Positions 41,821-53,487 are shown, counted from the first letter of the stretch. The stretch is 64,000 bases of DNA from Phytopythium helicoides (GCA_024867545.1 JANFNE010000028.1:372001-436000), one strand, 5' to 3'. Notes: a model not told the origin generated them from the letters alone. Program-made: numbers and translations.

Positions 41821-44233
41821 CAGAAAAAATAAAACTACTACTATGGTACTACAATGCGCGGGGGGAGCCGGAGAGTACCGCGCATCTACCGGTTGCCGAC
41901 GGTACGCTATGCGGACGGGCGCAGAAAGGGCGAGGTTGACGCCAAGGACTTGCGGTTTGTATGGAGCGCGAGCGGGGATGCGCGAGAAACCGGATGCCTA
42001 CGGTATAAAGTGAAGGTGGAGCGAAGGAGATGGACCGCGGCTCGATTCCGTGATTTGAAAAATGGAACGAACCGGTGCAGTACTGATCCGAACCGGTACA
42101 TTACCGCTCAGGCTTCAACTTCGATCAGCCTGGTGGACCAAACAAACACCTCGCTGAAGACCGTGCAACGAATTCATCCAGAGCCGTCAGACTACATGCC
42201 ACTGCCTCCCATTCACGCTCGAGCAGCTTTACGCGACCATTTCCTCTTCCAATCGGCCCTCAAGGACGAGTTCGGCATGCTGGCAGCAGATGTTGCAGCG
42301 GACGACAGCACTTTCGCCACAAACGCGAGGCGCACGACGCATAGCCAGTGAAAATTCACGCAAATCACCTCCAAGAAAGACTCGCATCAGTTGACAAAGC
42401 CAATGGACCGCTTTGGCTACGCGCGACCCCACATCAGTCACATCGCCTCCGCTGCTGCTACAGCTTTAGCACGCAGTGCCCCAACGGACGACGGAGCCAT
42501 CGACACGGGCGCACCAACCAAACCGACCAACAAACCGACACGTCGTCTACAGCTTGTGCGGCCGACAGCCCTCACGAACTACGCCACGCTCGTACTATCC
42601 ATGGATCCGCACCGCAACGCCACATCGCTGTTGGACCAAACGAATCGTCGGGAGGCGACGCTGCGAGCAATCCGCTCGGTGGTGTGTCAGTATGCGGAGG
42701 TTGTGTGTGTCATCGCGTCATTGCGGGGTACCTGACGTGGTGCTCTTGTCAAGCGATTCTTGCGGCGGCATCTGGGTCATCCGTCTCTCGATCGCCTTGA
42801 CAGACGCGGCGTTCACTATTGTGCAGTCGATAGATAATACGTGCCATCAACATTTTTTTTTTTTTTTTTTTTCGATCGCACACGAATCGCGACGGACGTG
42901 TTGGTTCCAGACTGCGACGTAGCGATCGACGATGTCAGGGAGCTGATCGTTGTAATAGGCGGCCTGGATGACATTGGTAAATGCTGATGCCCGTGCAAGA
43001 TGTTGTCGCGTTGGCTGCTGCGGAGCACACGTTGCGAACATGCGCAAGGACTGTTGTCCCAAGATCCAGGCAAGTATCCACCTCGTGATGTGTGACGTCG
43101 TCAACTCTGCTCGACGCGTTCGGCCTCGCACTCCCAGTCGACAATTCGTTAGCAACCACGCAGCGCCACCCCACCAACCCAGCAGCATGATGTAAGGCGG
43201 AGCTGGACACGCGTTCGCGATGCCGGCGGCGACATGTTGCACTTGAAGCCAGCAGTCGGCCAACAAGGCCCGCTCGAAGGCGAGGGATGCACAATGCTGT
43301 CCCACGACCGACGGCACCGCTGAGCTCCTCGCCTCACGTGTCAACTGCGCACTCTGATACGGCTCGACACCGTCCGCCTCCAGCTTGTCTTTCGCATGTG
43401 TTGGATACCCGCGACGAACGCCTGCGCTGGAAAAGCGATCTGCAAACTGGTCACGCCGCTCCATGTGACCGAAGGCTCCAGCTGTCAGTCACATCAGCGC
43501 CACCTGCTGCCGCCAACGGGTGGTCGAGACCAGCGATGCGAGTCTTGCATGCATGCAGACGCAATTGATGCCACGCCAAAAGCGCCTGACAAGCAGTCAG
43601 TACGTACTGTACTTTACAAATTCTCACTTTATGAAATCGATAATCACCGATTACATACGGTCTCTCTCGCACATGTCCTTTCTTAAATTCAGCAGCCACT
43701 AAAAGTGTACGTCGCATTTCTAAAAGCTCCAACTCCCGTTAATAAACCCAAACTTCGTTGCGCTTCAACAACGCGGTCTGCGTGTTCCCGTGCGCCCATC
43801 CCCCTCCCAAACATCTTGGATTTTGTATGCCGCTATACTGCGTTGAACACGACGCCGGCGCCAGGAGCTACGCGGGACTCGCCACTTTAGTCGCCGGCCA
43901 CGCACCGCCGACACCTCCCACGGCCGCGATCAGCCCTCGCGCGGATGCCATGGGAGGCGAGCGGGCCTCGAGCTCATGCAGACGCCCGGTCTTTGTCCCC
44001 AATGCTGGCACCCATTGTGCTCGCCTGCATGCATGCCCTCGGCTGCGGGGCTATACGCATCCTGCTTCGGGTGTGTGTGCGTGGTGGTGACTGCCATTGC
44101 TTGTTGTAAGTAGGGTGCGTGGCATACCACCGCACCCGGCGGCACGTCGAGCTCACTTTCGCTTTTGCGAGCTCGAGCTCACTCCTTCCCAAGTTGACGC
44201 CTCTCTTGAAGGAATCACCACGACCGCCACACG
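41821..44233. other. 2.4-kb gene-poor region with only weak ORFs
   Basis: No conserved protein was recognised. Candidates are an ORF at 41854-42351 (+, 165 codons), one at 42391-42735 (+) and one at 42847-43464 (-), all without family similarity. A run of 20 T lies at 42853-42872. The last 90 bp before the ATPase start are pyrimidine-rich with CTCACTTTCGC and CTCACTCCTTCCC, resembling oomycete initiators. Confidence 0.45.
42847..43464 (-). CDS. hypothetical ORF ending in a poly(A) tract
   Basis: 205-codon open frame on the minus strand whose last codons are Lys codons formed by a 20-base A run (42872-42853 read on the minus strand). Contains a hydrophobic stretch around IMLLGWWGGAAWLL. No recognised domain; it may be non-coding, or a retroposed 3' end with its poly(A) tail. 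Low confidence that it is a gene. Confidence 0.25.
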   Translation of the reverse strand: MERRDQFADRFSSAGVRRGYPTHAKDKLEADGVEPYQSAQLTREARSSAVPSVVGQHCASLAFERALLADCWLQVQHVAAGIANACPAPPYIMLLGWWGGAAWLLTNCRLGVRGRTRRAELTTSHITRWILAWILGQQSLRMFATCAPQQPTRQHLARASAFTNVIQAAYYNDQLPDIVDRYVAVWNQHVRRDSCAIEKKKKKKC

Positions 44234-47200
44234 ATGAGACCGAGCCCACGGATGGCGGTCGCGGCCGCACTGGTAGCGGTGGCGATGCGCCAGAAGCCTG
44301 CACAGGCCAAGAGTGCCGACCAGATGGACTTTGCGGCGTGCCCCGTGCGCCACGCGCCAGAGTACTTTTGCTGCGAGTACTCGGAGACCACGCGCGAGGT
44401 GTACACCAAGTACAACCGACCCACGGGCGGCGCCTACGAGAGCTTCTACGCCGATGGCTGGAACGACCTGCTGCGGCAGGTCAACTACCCGTACCACAAA
44501 TTCACGCCCGACACGCCCAAGTTCCGCTACGACGACCCCACCGCCGTCTGCCGCCTGCAGTCGGTCGTCATGCAGAGCTCGGGCGAGCTCTCGCAGTCGC
44601 TGCAGTGCGGCAGCAGCAACGAGTCACTCGCCCAGGACTCGCAGGATGCGAGCGTCTTCTGGAACTACGCGTCCAACGTCCGCAACAACAACGCATCCTT
44701 CCCAGTCGGCGCCACATGCACGAGCCTCATGCTGGCTGACGGGTCCGTCGACACCGACGCCAAGGCGGCGTGCGTGTCCGACTCGACTGCCACGACTCCG
44801 CGGTTCACGACGTTTGTCGAGGGACCGCTCGTCGCCATCTACGCCGTCTACGCGTGTGTGCTGGCACTCGTCGCGCTCTGGGCGGTCATGAAGCACACCT
44901 CACAGCACTCGAGTCAGCTATCGGGGTCTGCTTCAGGCCCTACTGCTCGCCACAGTACCATCAACGGCGGCGACAAGAACCAGAAGCTGCTCGATACGCC
45001 CGGCAGCGCGCGCGGGTCCGAGACCATGACCCCAGGGGCTGACGATAACGGCTCGCTGCAGCAGACCGGATACTCGACGTCGGCGATCGGGACGATCGTG
45101 CTGGCCATCGTGATCCTCGCGACCATCGGACTCATCGTACTGCTCATGATCGTGATTGCCGACTACTACGGCCGCTTCAACCCGCCGCTGTTTGACGCGT
45201 CTGAGCACAACTCGATGGTCTTCTTCGTGGTCTGGATCGTGTCGTCCGTGTGGTTCGTGGTCATCGTGCAGACGCAGAGCGCACTGCTCAACTTCTTCCG
45301 CACACGAGCGCCGCTGCACAAGTGCGACTACGTCTACATGATCAAGCGGGACGATACGGAGGTGCTGCTGGCGGACCGCTCGGGCGTCTCAGACCTTGTT
45401 GCCAAGGTCGAACGCTTCTTCTCGCCTCGCAAGTCAGGCCGCACCTCGGGCTTCAAGAGGACGGTGAGAGTGCAGACGTTCGAGGGCGACGACGGCACCA
45501 GCGGGCTCGGCGGCCTGCGGTACGTCGAGTTCCAGCACGTGCGCTACATCTTCGACGCGAACGTTGGGCGGTTCGTCCCCGGCCGCGTGCCGCTGCCACG
45601 CACTCACGAAGACCTGCTTCGAGTCGCGTTCTCCGGTGCCAACGGGGCTGGTGGCCTCACGAGTGCTGACGCCCACGCCCGCCTGCTGACCGTCGGCTCG
45701 AACGCCGTCGAGGTCGAGATGCCGTCGCTCGCTGCATCGCTCGCGCAGGAGTTCTTCACGCTCTTCTACGTCTATCAGCTCATGTGCTATGCGGTCTGGT
45801 ACTACTTCACGTACTACAACTTGGGCATTGTCATGACGGTCGTTGTCATCGGCTCGGCGGCCGTCAACATCTACACGCACCGTCAGATGCAGGCGTCGGT
45901 GGTCAAGATGACTCGCTACCGCACGCCAGTGACGGTGCTGCGCGATGGCACGTGGACCGAGCTCGACTCGCCCGAGGTCGTTCCTGGCGACCTCGTCCGC
46001 GTCTCGGAGAACTGGGTACTGCCATGCGACCTCGCGATTGTCAAGGGAGCTACGGTCTGTGACGAGTCAATGCTTACGGGCGAGTCCATGCCCGTGCAAA
46101 AGTTTCCCATTCCCGAGCGCAACCGCGACGTATACGAGCCTGAAGGCCGCAGCAAGAAGCACACGCTGTTCTCGGGTACGCGAGTGCTATCGTCGGGGCG
46201 AAACGAGGAGATTTTGGCGGTGGTGCGCACCACTGGCGCACACACAACCAAGGGCCAGCTGATCCAGTCGATCCTGTTCCCCATCCCGATGCGCTTCAAG
46301 TACAACGAGCACCTCAAGCTGCTCATTGCCGGACTACTCGTGTACGGCGTGATCGCGTGCTACTGCGTCATCGTCTTCCTCACTGGCAACGGGAACTTGA
46401 CCAACAAGATGGCAGCCTTCTGCTACAGCATTTTCATGATCTCGTGCATCGTCAGCCCGCTGCTGCCCGTTGTCATCACGGTTGGACAGGTCAATGCTGC
46501 GCGTCGTCTTGAGTCGCAGGGTATCTTCGCACTCAACGTGCAGCGCATTACGCTCTGCGGCAAGGTGCGCATCTTCTGCTTTGACAAGACGGGCACGCTC
46601 ACGAAGCAGGGACTCGACTTCCTCGGCGTGCGCGCTGTTGACTCCGACAAGAAGGTGTTCACATCCCGTGAGGCTCTGACTGCGGATCAAATTGCACACT
46701 CTAGTGGGAACGAGAAGATTCTGCATGCATTGGCGACGTGCCACTCCGTTGGCTCGTTGGATGGGCGTCTTGTCGGCAACGAAGTCGAGGTGCGCATGTT
46801 CTCGGCGACCGGCTGGCAGCTAATCGAGCGTGAGGGCGAACGCCCGCGAGTGCAGTCGAGCGCTGATCCGTCAGACGCTCTGGAGTTTGTCAAGCGCTAC
46901 GACTTTGACCACCACCGCATGAGCATGGCCGTCGTGGTCAAGTCTCTGAAGACTGGACGCCACTTTGTGTACTGCAAGGGGTCGTATGAGCGTATGCAGC
47001 AGCTTTGCATGCCAGGATCGGTGCCGGACGACTACAAGCGTGAGGCTGACCGGCTGGCGAAGGACGGATGCTACGTGCTTGGCGTTGGTATTCGTGAGCT
47101 CCCTGAGGACTGGACGGATGAGCAGGTTCTGTCGTTTGCCGACAACCGTGAAGCCGTCGACAGTGGTCTCAAGCTTCTTGGTCTGCTGCTATTTCGTAAC

Positions 47201-48538
47201 GAGCTGAAGGACGACACTGCAGGTGCGATCGCCAAGCTAAAGGGAGGCGACGTACGCGTGGTCATGATCACTGGCGATAACGCCATGTGTGGATGCTACA
47301 TCGCTCGCGAAAGCGGTATGATTGCTCCTGGCTCGCGAGTCATTCTTGGCGAGATGGCAACAACGACCAACACCTCTTCTCAGGGTATCAAGACGCTCGT
47401 TTGGCGCGATGTGGACACGGAAGAGACCATGACACTCATGGATGTTCGCCGGTTGGTTGACAGCGGCGACAACAGTGTGGAGTTGGCGGTGACTGGTTCC
47501 GCGTTCGACCACTTGGTTGGCAACGGGGACATGAAGGAGCTGCTACTCCACACTCGCATTTTCAGCCGCATGACACCCGACGGCAAGGTTGCGTGCGTCA
47601 AGATGCACATGGAGACCGGTGCGATCACAGGAATGTGCGGCGACGGTGGTAACGACTGCGGCGCTCTGCGCTTTGCTCATGCTGGTGTGGCTCTCAGTGA
47701 TGCAGAGGCGTCCGTTGTGTCGCCCTTCACGAGCAAGTCCAAGACCATCGAGTCTGTTGTGGATCTGTGCCGTGAGGGTCGCTGCAGTGTCGCGACATCC
47801 TTCGCCTCTGTCAAGTTCCTCATCATGTACGGCCTCGTTGCGTCGACGCTGCGAATGTTCCAGTACTACCACGCAGTTATCATGTCTGAATGGTGCTGGG
47901 TTATGGCCGATGGTATCACGCTTGTGGGTCTTTCGTACGTAATTACTCTTTCTCGGCCACTTCCCGAGCTGAAGGCTCAGCGCCCGACATCTTCGCTCAT
48001 CGGACCCACGACTCTTGTGTCAATCTTTGGACAGGAAGCCATCAACGTCGTGTTCTTGGTGAGCAGCATCTACATGCTGACCCACGAGGTCTGGTACTGC
48101 CCGTTCTCGCCGGACAGCGTGGATGTGGCTAAGTGGTGGCTGCTCTCGGACAACCACATGGCGACATCGCTCTTCTTCTCGGTCATTTTCCAGCAACAAG
48201 TTGCCGCGTGGGTTTTCAGCTTTGGGTCGCATTACCGCCTGCCGATCTGGCGCAACTACCTGCTCGTGATCGTCGTCGTTGTGCTCATGGCTTTCGACCT
48301 GTATCTGCTCCTGGGCGAGCCGAGCGTTGTGACGGACTTGTTCCGCATCTCGAGTAGCCCGAACGTCGTCGGCCTGCCTGACATCCCGATGCCCAAGTCT
48401 TTCCGGGTCAAGTACTTGGGTATGATCCTCGGAAATATGGCCACAACCATCCTGTTCGAGTACTTCGTCGTGCTTGGCCCCGTGCGGGACTTCTTCCGCA
48501 ACAAGTACCACAAGGACCATCTCCCAATGAAGAAGTAA
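44234..48538 (+). CDS. P5B-type (ATP13A-like) P-type ATPase with cysteine-rich N-terminal domain
   Basis: Intronless 1,434-codon gene. P-type hallmarks: LTGESMPV (actuator loop, about residue 615), FDKTGTLTKQGLD with the phosphorylated Asp784, GDNAMCGCYIA and GDGGNDCGAL (residues 1136-1145). The membrane motif before the phosphorylation site is SPLLPVVITVGQ, in the place of the PPxxP motif of P5 pumps, which in animals and yeast export polyamines from endolysosomes or act in the ER. The N-terminus is unusual: a hydrophobic leader (about residues 9-25, AVAAALVAVAM) and about 190 residues with eight or more Cys before the first clear membrane helix (LVAIYAVYACVLALVALWAV), suggesting a lumenal ectodomain. 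Around ten further membrane spans follow. Subfamily P5B rather than P5A is my best reading. Confidence 0.87.
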   Translation: MRPSPRMAVAAALVAVAMRQKPAQAKSADQMDFAACPVRHAPEYFCCEYSETTREVYTKYNRPTGGAYESFYADGWNDLLRQVNYPYHKFTPDTPKFRYDDPTAVCRLQSVVMQSSGELSQSLQCGSSNESLAQDSQDASVFWNYASNVRNNNASFPVGATCTSLMLADGSVDTDAKAACVSDSTATTPRFTTFVEGPLVAIYAVYACVLALVALWAVMKHTSQHSSQLSGSASGPTARHSTINGGDKNQKLLDTPGSARGSETMTPGADDNGSLQQTGYSTSAIGTIVLAIVILATIGLIVLLMIVIADYYGRFNPPLFDASEHNSMVFFVVWIVSSVWFVVIVQTQSALLNFFRTRAPLHKCDYVYMIKRDDTEVLLADRSGVSDLVAKVERFFSPRKSGRTSGFKRTVRVQTFEGDDGTSGLGGLRYVEFQHVRYIFDANVGRFVPGRVPLPRTHEDLLRVAFSGANGAGGLTSADAHARLLTVGSNAVEVEMPSLAASLAQEFFTLFYVYQLMCYAVWYYFTYYNLGIVMTVVVIGSAAVNIYTHRQMQASVVKMTRYRTPVTVLRDGTWTELDSPEVVPGDLVRVSENWVLPCDLAIVKGATVCDESMLTGESMPVQKFPIPERNRDVYEPEGRSKKHTLFSGTRVLSSGRNEEILAVVRTTGAHTTKGQLIQSILFPIPMRFKYNEHLKLLIAGLLVYGVIACYCVIVFLTGNGNLTNKMAAFCYSIFMISCIVSPLLPVVITVGQVNAARRLESQGIFALNVQRITLCGKVRIFCFDKTGTLTKQGLDFLGVRAVDSDKKVFTSREALTADQIAHSSGNEKILHALATCHSVGSLDGRLVGNEVEVRMFSATGWQLIEREGERPRVQSSADPSDALEFVKRYDFDHHRMSMAVVVKSLKTGRHFVYCKGSYERMQQLCMPGSVPDDYKREADRLAKDGCYVLGVGIRELPEDWTDEQVLSFADNREAVDSGLKLLGLLLFRNELKDDTAGAIAKLKGGDVRVVMITGDNAMCGCYIARESGMIAPGSRVILGEMATTTNTSSQGIKTLVWRDVDTEETMTLMDVRRLVDSGDNSVELAVTGSAFDHLVGNGDMKELLLHTRIFSRMTPDGKVACVKMHMETGAITGMCGDGGNDCGALRFAHAGVALSDAEASVVSPFTSKSKTIESVVDLCREGRCSVATSFASVKFLIMYGLVASTLRMFQYYHAVIMSEWCWVMADGITLVGLSYVITLSRPLPELKAQRPTSSLIGPTTLVSIFGQEAINVVFLVSSIYMLTHEVWYCPFSPDSVDVAKWWLLSDNHMATSLFFSVIFQQQVAAWVFSFGSHYRLPIWRNYLLVIVVVVLMAFDLYLLLGEPSVVTDLFRISSSPNVVGLPDIPMPKSFRVKYLGMILGNMATTILFEYFVVLGPVRDFFRNKYHKDHLPMKK

Positions 48539-48740
48539 CTTAGCTAGCTTTAGGACCATCATCGATCGAATCGATCAAAGCAATACGAACACACAGCTCG
48601 CTCAGCACATTACCTTCATTTCCGCGCTCTTTTGAGTGTCCCTGCTGCTGCACCTTGTGTAGCTGCACTGTGTAGAATAACGCCAAGTTTGTGGTGCGCA
48701 GCAGACAGATACCGTGATAACTTTGCGAGTGATATTAGCC

Positions 48741-50749
48741 TTAGCTGGACAATTGCCGATCCCAACCGTCAGTCTTGAGCACCTGCAAACAGTACTCGAC
48801 TTTTTGCTGGCGCTGGTACGCTAAGAAATGGTCAGCAGGATGCTTGCCATCATCGGCGTTGGTGTCTTTTGCAGCTGGCTGTAAAAAAAAAGTTACAGAC
48901 CATTGCCAAATGTGTTAGTGTGGAATCCTCGTCGTCATCCGTCACATACTTTTGGCGTACCTCGTCTCGCTTGATGCGATACCGCGCAAATCGCCGAAAC
49001 GAGTCCTCTGTCATCTTGCCGTCCTCGTCCAGCAAGTCTGACAAAGTGTTGTGACGCTCGTTGGCGTTGTTGGTGGCTGGTGTGCCCTCGTTGTCGTTCA
49101 ACGTGCGGTAGTACAGGCTCCCATGTAGCTTCAGAATGCTGTGCAAGTGCTTGCCTACGCGAAAAATTTCTTCGTCATCCGCTTCGCACGGTAGGATGAG
49201 GCAACACTTCAGCGACGTAAACGGAGACAAGTTGAGCGATGCTGTCCGCGTTGTTGCCGAGTGCGAGTGCAGATGCATGAGCTCATCAAAGTCGCGCTTG
49301 TGAAATCTAAACAATAGAAAGAAGAGCATCATCAATGAGATCATGGTGAAACTTCGTATGCAGTTGTACCACGACCACTCACAATCCTGATGACGCTGTA
49401 TGGAACTCAATGGTCTCCCCAAATCGGCTATTGAATAAGTGCGCGTGCATCACCGATCGCCAAATCATATCCAGATCGCTCACAGGAAAGAAGTGTGCCT
49501 GATACAGATTGGAAGGACGTTAGTAGGAACGAACATTAGGGTCTGCAATCTGCCCAGATTTTACGCACGAAAAAGCCGCGCTTTTTGGGAGTCGAATCTT
49601 CTTCGACACGCTTGCGCTTCTGCCCCACGCCACTCGTCGATGAAAGCGTAGACACCTTGGACTCGACCGGAGAGATGGCAGCCGGTGGGCTGCTGCTATT
49701 TAGCAGAACACTCAATGCTATCCGCCCGTTTGTGGGGTTTGCTCGTGCAGGCTCCGTAGCTTCTCGAGATTCTGCAGGCGCAGGGTCTTTCTTTGACAAT
49801 ACGGAGCTGAGCCTTGCTGAAGCGGTTCCCTGTAGATATCGCGAAAATTCAGCATCCTGGTGTAGATTTACGCAAAATGGGAGGTGTACCTCGTCCAGAT
49901 TGCGTGCTGGCCGGTTTAGCAACACGACTCGGCTGTGTGCGAGTTTGCTTAGGGTGGTGTTCAACAGCTCTGTTGTGGCGATTCGTGCACGCTGTCAGCG
50001 AGCCGATTCCGGGTTCAGAACACAATGCAAATAAAGAAGCGTGCCGTACCGATGAGGTTCTTCGTCACGACGACATCGTCAAAAGCGACCCAGAACGCGT
50101 CCGCGTTCGGCTGACTCGTCTTACCGTCCGTGTCTGCCTGCGCAATTTTGACGCGCTTGGTCAGCGGCGGCAGCATCCCGCGCATGTACGCGTCGTCGCC
50201 CGAGTCGTAGAACTCGTTCGGGTCATCGTCATCGTCGTCGTCGTCATCGTCATCCTCGTCTTCGTCCTCGTCGTCTTCATCCTCATCGTCTCCGTCGTCG
50301 TCGTCGTCCTCGCTGTCGCCGCCGTTCTCGCCTCCCGAGTCCTCAAAGCGTGCGCCGAGCATGGACGAGCGCGCAAAGTAGCGCTGCGGGCCGTGGGCGT
50401 CCCTCCTCCTCTCCCTGGCAGGCAGCTCGCCGGCCATATTCCCCGCCGACACGACAACTGTCTGCGGCCTGCTCGCTCCTTCGCCCTCCTCCGCGTCGCC
50501 CCCTTCGGCCGCGGCAGCTCCGCCGCGCCGCTGCTCCTGCTCCGTGCTGCCATCACGCTCCAGCTCGCGCCAGTCGTGCTCCAGGATCCACTCGGACGCG
50601 GCCTCCACGCTGCCGCCGCACATCTCCAGCTGCCGCACAACGGTCGTCAGCCCTGCCACGCGCCCGCGAAGCGCGAACCGCGCGCCACGCACCACGCGCC
50701 GCAGCGCCGCGTCAGGAACAGCCGGGAACACCGCGCGCAGCGTCTCCAT
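48741..50749 (-). CDS. acidic CUE/UBA-like nuclear protein, function unknown
   Basis: Spliced gene from ATG 50749-50747 (METLRAVFPAVPDAALRRVV) to TAA 48743-48741. The first 60 residues resemble a CUE/UBA ubiquitin-binding helix bundle (VFPAVPD ... GGSVEAASEWILEHDW), with an insertion. A run of about 40 Asp/Glu residues follows, encoded by 50220-50310. Later exons hold KQKRKR/PKKRGFF basic signals (about 49600), a phosphoserine-type Ser-rich part, and a C-terminal segment with FHKRDFDELMHLHSH and CCLILPCEADDEE. Introns inferred at GTACGG (about 50055), about 49830, 49560, 49385-49310 and 48895 (acceptor after a T run). No enzyme motif. The 5' end faces the carnitine acyltransferase gene across 350 bp. 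Confidence 0.65.
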
Positions 50750-51101
50750 GTGCCTCGCGAGTCGCGCGCTTCCGCCGGAAACCACCGCCGCCGCCTTTCT
50801 CGGCGCCCCGCCCTTTTTTCGACTGACTGACTGACCGTGGAGGTGACGGATCTCAAATCGAACATGCGGCGTACCGGTTGGAAACCGGTTCTGCCGCTAC
50901 TTGAAGTTTCGACTTGCAACGGCGGAAGCACTTCAGTGCTTACAGGTGTATTGGATGTACAAGTGCGTCTGTATACAAAATGCAATACATCACACCAAAA
51001 TAAAAGGATCTCTTCTATCAGGTAATACTATATAACAATCTTTTTGGTGTGGCGTCCTTTCAAGGCAACGACGCTCGCTGGCACTCTGAGAAAGGACCGA
51101 C
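50750..51101. promoter_or_regulatory. divergent promoter region with hairpin
   Basis: Lies between the CUE-like gene (-) and the carnitine acyltransferase gene (+). Contains a GACT tandem (50821-50834) and the hairpin at 50866-50897; AT-rich around 50990-51040. Confidence 0.4.
50866..50897. repeat. perfect-core inverted repeat (hairpin)
   Basis: Nested arms GCGGC (50866-50870)/GCCGC (50893-50897) and CCGGTT (50874-50879)/AACCGG (50883-50888) around a GGA loop. Confidence 0.6.
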
Positions 51102-53436
51102 ATGGCGCTCAAGACGTGCGTTGCCCCTGCATCTCTCTCTTCTTGGCTGAGACTATGCAGCTCAACTGTTAGTGCTGACTGCGCGCAGCTTCGAGTGGCA
51201 GGAGCGTTTGCCACACTTGCCGGTGCCAGAGCTCAAGCGCACGCTGCGGCGCTACCTCGCGTCGCTCGAGCCGTTCGTCACCAAGGTGCGTAGCTCCAAG
51301 CGGCTCTAGGAAGCCACGTAATGCTCGCTCAACTGCTGCTGGTACGTGAAGGAGGAGCTTGAAAGGGCAACGGCGCTGGCCAAGGACTTTGCGCGGCCGG
51401 GCGGCGATGGCGAGGCGCTTCAGGCGATTCTCCTACAGCGAGCCAACGAGCTCCCCAACTGGGTACTACTGCTTGCGACGGTGAAAGATCGACAGGGTCA
51501 TGCTGGCTGACTAGGAGATGTGAACGCAGCTTGCCGACTGGTGGGAGTACGCGGCATACCTGACAGTCCGAGCGCCGAACGCGCTTTACGTCAATATGAT
51601 CTCGGGCTTTGGCTCGTTTCAGGAATTTGACAGGCCAGTGCCGCCAGCGCGTCGTGCAGCTGAGATCATCCGGCAAGTGAAATCACGAGATGCATCATGA
51701 GCAATTGCAGGGTCTAACTAGAGAGGACATTGCAGCTATACTTGTGAGTACGCAGAACTTCTCAAGCGCGAGGCGATCCCCCCAGAGACGATGGGTGGCA
51801 AGATCCTGTGCATGAACATGTTCAGACGCCTGTTTTCGTCCTGCCGAGTACCTGGCAAGCCAGCCGATCACTTCGAGGTCAAGCTAGTTTGTTTCCCTCC
51901 ACTTTTACAGAATTTCTCACTGGTCTGATGCGATCTTTTGGTCTGCAGCGAGGAGATTTATGCACAGCGCGGCATGTTGTCGTTTTCGTGGATGGAAGAG
52001 CGTTTTCTCTATCGGTGTACGGTGGGGACGGAAAACTTCTCACGATTGGCGACTTGGAGGTGCAAATCTGGCGCATTCAAGAACACTCGGACTATCTGAA
52101 GTCGCTCAAATCGGAAAGTCGTTCCGAGCAGTTTGTGGGGGCACTGACCTCGATGAACCGAGACGATTGGGCAGGTGCTCGCACGGAGCTGATTGCGCGT
52201 AGCTCCATCAATCGCCATAGTTTGGAGGCAATTCAGTCAAGCCTGTTCATCTTGTGTCTTGATGACACTACTCCGAATACCCCGTCTGAACTTGCTAAAG
52301 AGTGCGCAATAGGAAGCTGTGGCAATCGATGGTACGACAAGAGCTTCCAGTACATCGTGTTTCGCAACGGGATGGTAGGGTGTGCCGCATTCGCTTTGGT
52401 CATCAAAGTGAGTCTAATGGTGCTGCTTATGAACTCAGGTCGGTTCAAACATGGAGCACGCTAATGCGGATGCAACTGTGCTGCAGTCTATGTATCGGTG
52501 GCTTGGTGAGCGCTATCTCCACCGAATCGGTGGTTACGAAACCTTCATTGAAAGCCGTCAGAAAACGTTTCTGCCCGCTCCTCACCTTCTTCGCTGGCGT
52601 ATTCCCTCGCAAATGTCGAGTGCAGTGATTCCGCGTGCGATGTTGGAGGCTACAACTCGCGGTCAACTCCTACGAACGCGTGTGACCCGAAACAAAAAGT
52701 TCGGCAAGCTTGTTCTCAAGTCGCTTGGGCTCTTTCCGGACACGTTTGTCAGATGGGCATCCAGCTCGCGGGTTTTCGCCTATGGGGGCGAACAGTGCCC
52801 ACATACGAGAGTGGACACACCCGGATGTTCGCTGAAGGCAGGACCGAGACCATCCGAACGGTGACCAACGAAGTGAAGCGATGGCTTGAGAAGATGGCGA
52901 ATGATCCCAAGGCTAAGGAGGCGTACGAGCTGCTCGTTGCTGCCATGAGACGCCACAAGGAGATTTCGATGGCCGCACTGACCGGGCAAGGTACGAGTAC
53001 ACGTGCTACTGGCAATCAGCCCAGAGTCGAGGCTCCTCTAACAGGTTCTTGGTCTGCAGGCATCGATCGACACATGCTAGGCCTCCAAGTCGCTGCGATG
53101 CAGTCGAACCGCCTGATGCACCCAATCTTCAGCGACGCGGCATATACCAAGAGCGGTGGAGGCGGAAACTTCGTACTCTCTACCAGCAATGTGTCGGGGT
53201 ACCCGTGGCTCTGGGGCGGCTTTGCACCCATGCTTCCAGAGGGCGTCGGCGTCTGCTACGGCTGCGAGAAGGACTTCCTCGCCTTCATCATCACCTCATT
53301 CGATGCCGAGAACGCCAGCGAGCCGAGAATCCAAGCCGAGCAGTTCGAGCATGCACTGTTCACGGCGTTCGACGACATCGCTCACCTCGTGGAGGCTCAC
53401 AACACGGAAGCCGACCAGCCGCGGGCGAAGATTTGA
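51102..53436 (+). CDS. carnitine O-acyltransferase (acetyltransferase-like)
   Basis: First exon MALKT (ATG 51102) joins through a GTGCGT...GCGCAG intron to FEWQERLPHLPVPELKRTLR, the classic N-terminal signature of choline/carnitine acyltransferases. Conserved blocks in order: LADWWEYAAYL, ETMGGKILCMNMFRRLFSSC with RVPG, LTSMNRDDWAGAR, FILCLDD, GNRWYDKSFQYIVF, then GSNMEHANADAT with the catalytic His (codon 52457-52459), reached by splicing out a GTGTGC/GTGAGT-type intron. It continues with GRTETIRT, GIDRHMLGLQV and GVGVCYGCEKDFLAFIITS. The enzyme moves acyl groups between CoA and carnitine in mitochondria or peroxisomes. The protein ends in AKI, close to but not a standard peroxisomal PTS1. 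About seven introns; boundaries are by eye. Confidence 0.9.
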
Positions 53437-53487
53437 GGAGTTTGCATATAATTTCATTGATAACGAGCGTGACATAGTACAAGGTCG

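Noticed and set aside
42110..42660. Internal tandem duplication suggested by two LDQTN/VDQTN-like peptides
   Set aside because: DNA similarity is limited to about ten bases, so chance is enough.
53431..53436. Peroxisomal PTS1 at the end of the carnitine acyltransferase
   Set aside because: The ending AKI is near the consensus but Ile is not a standard last residue, so targeting is left open.
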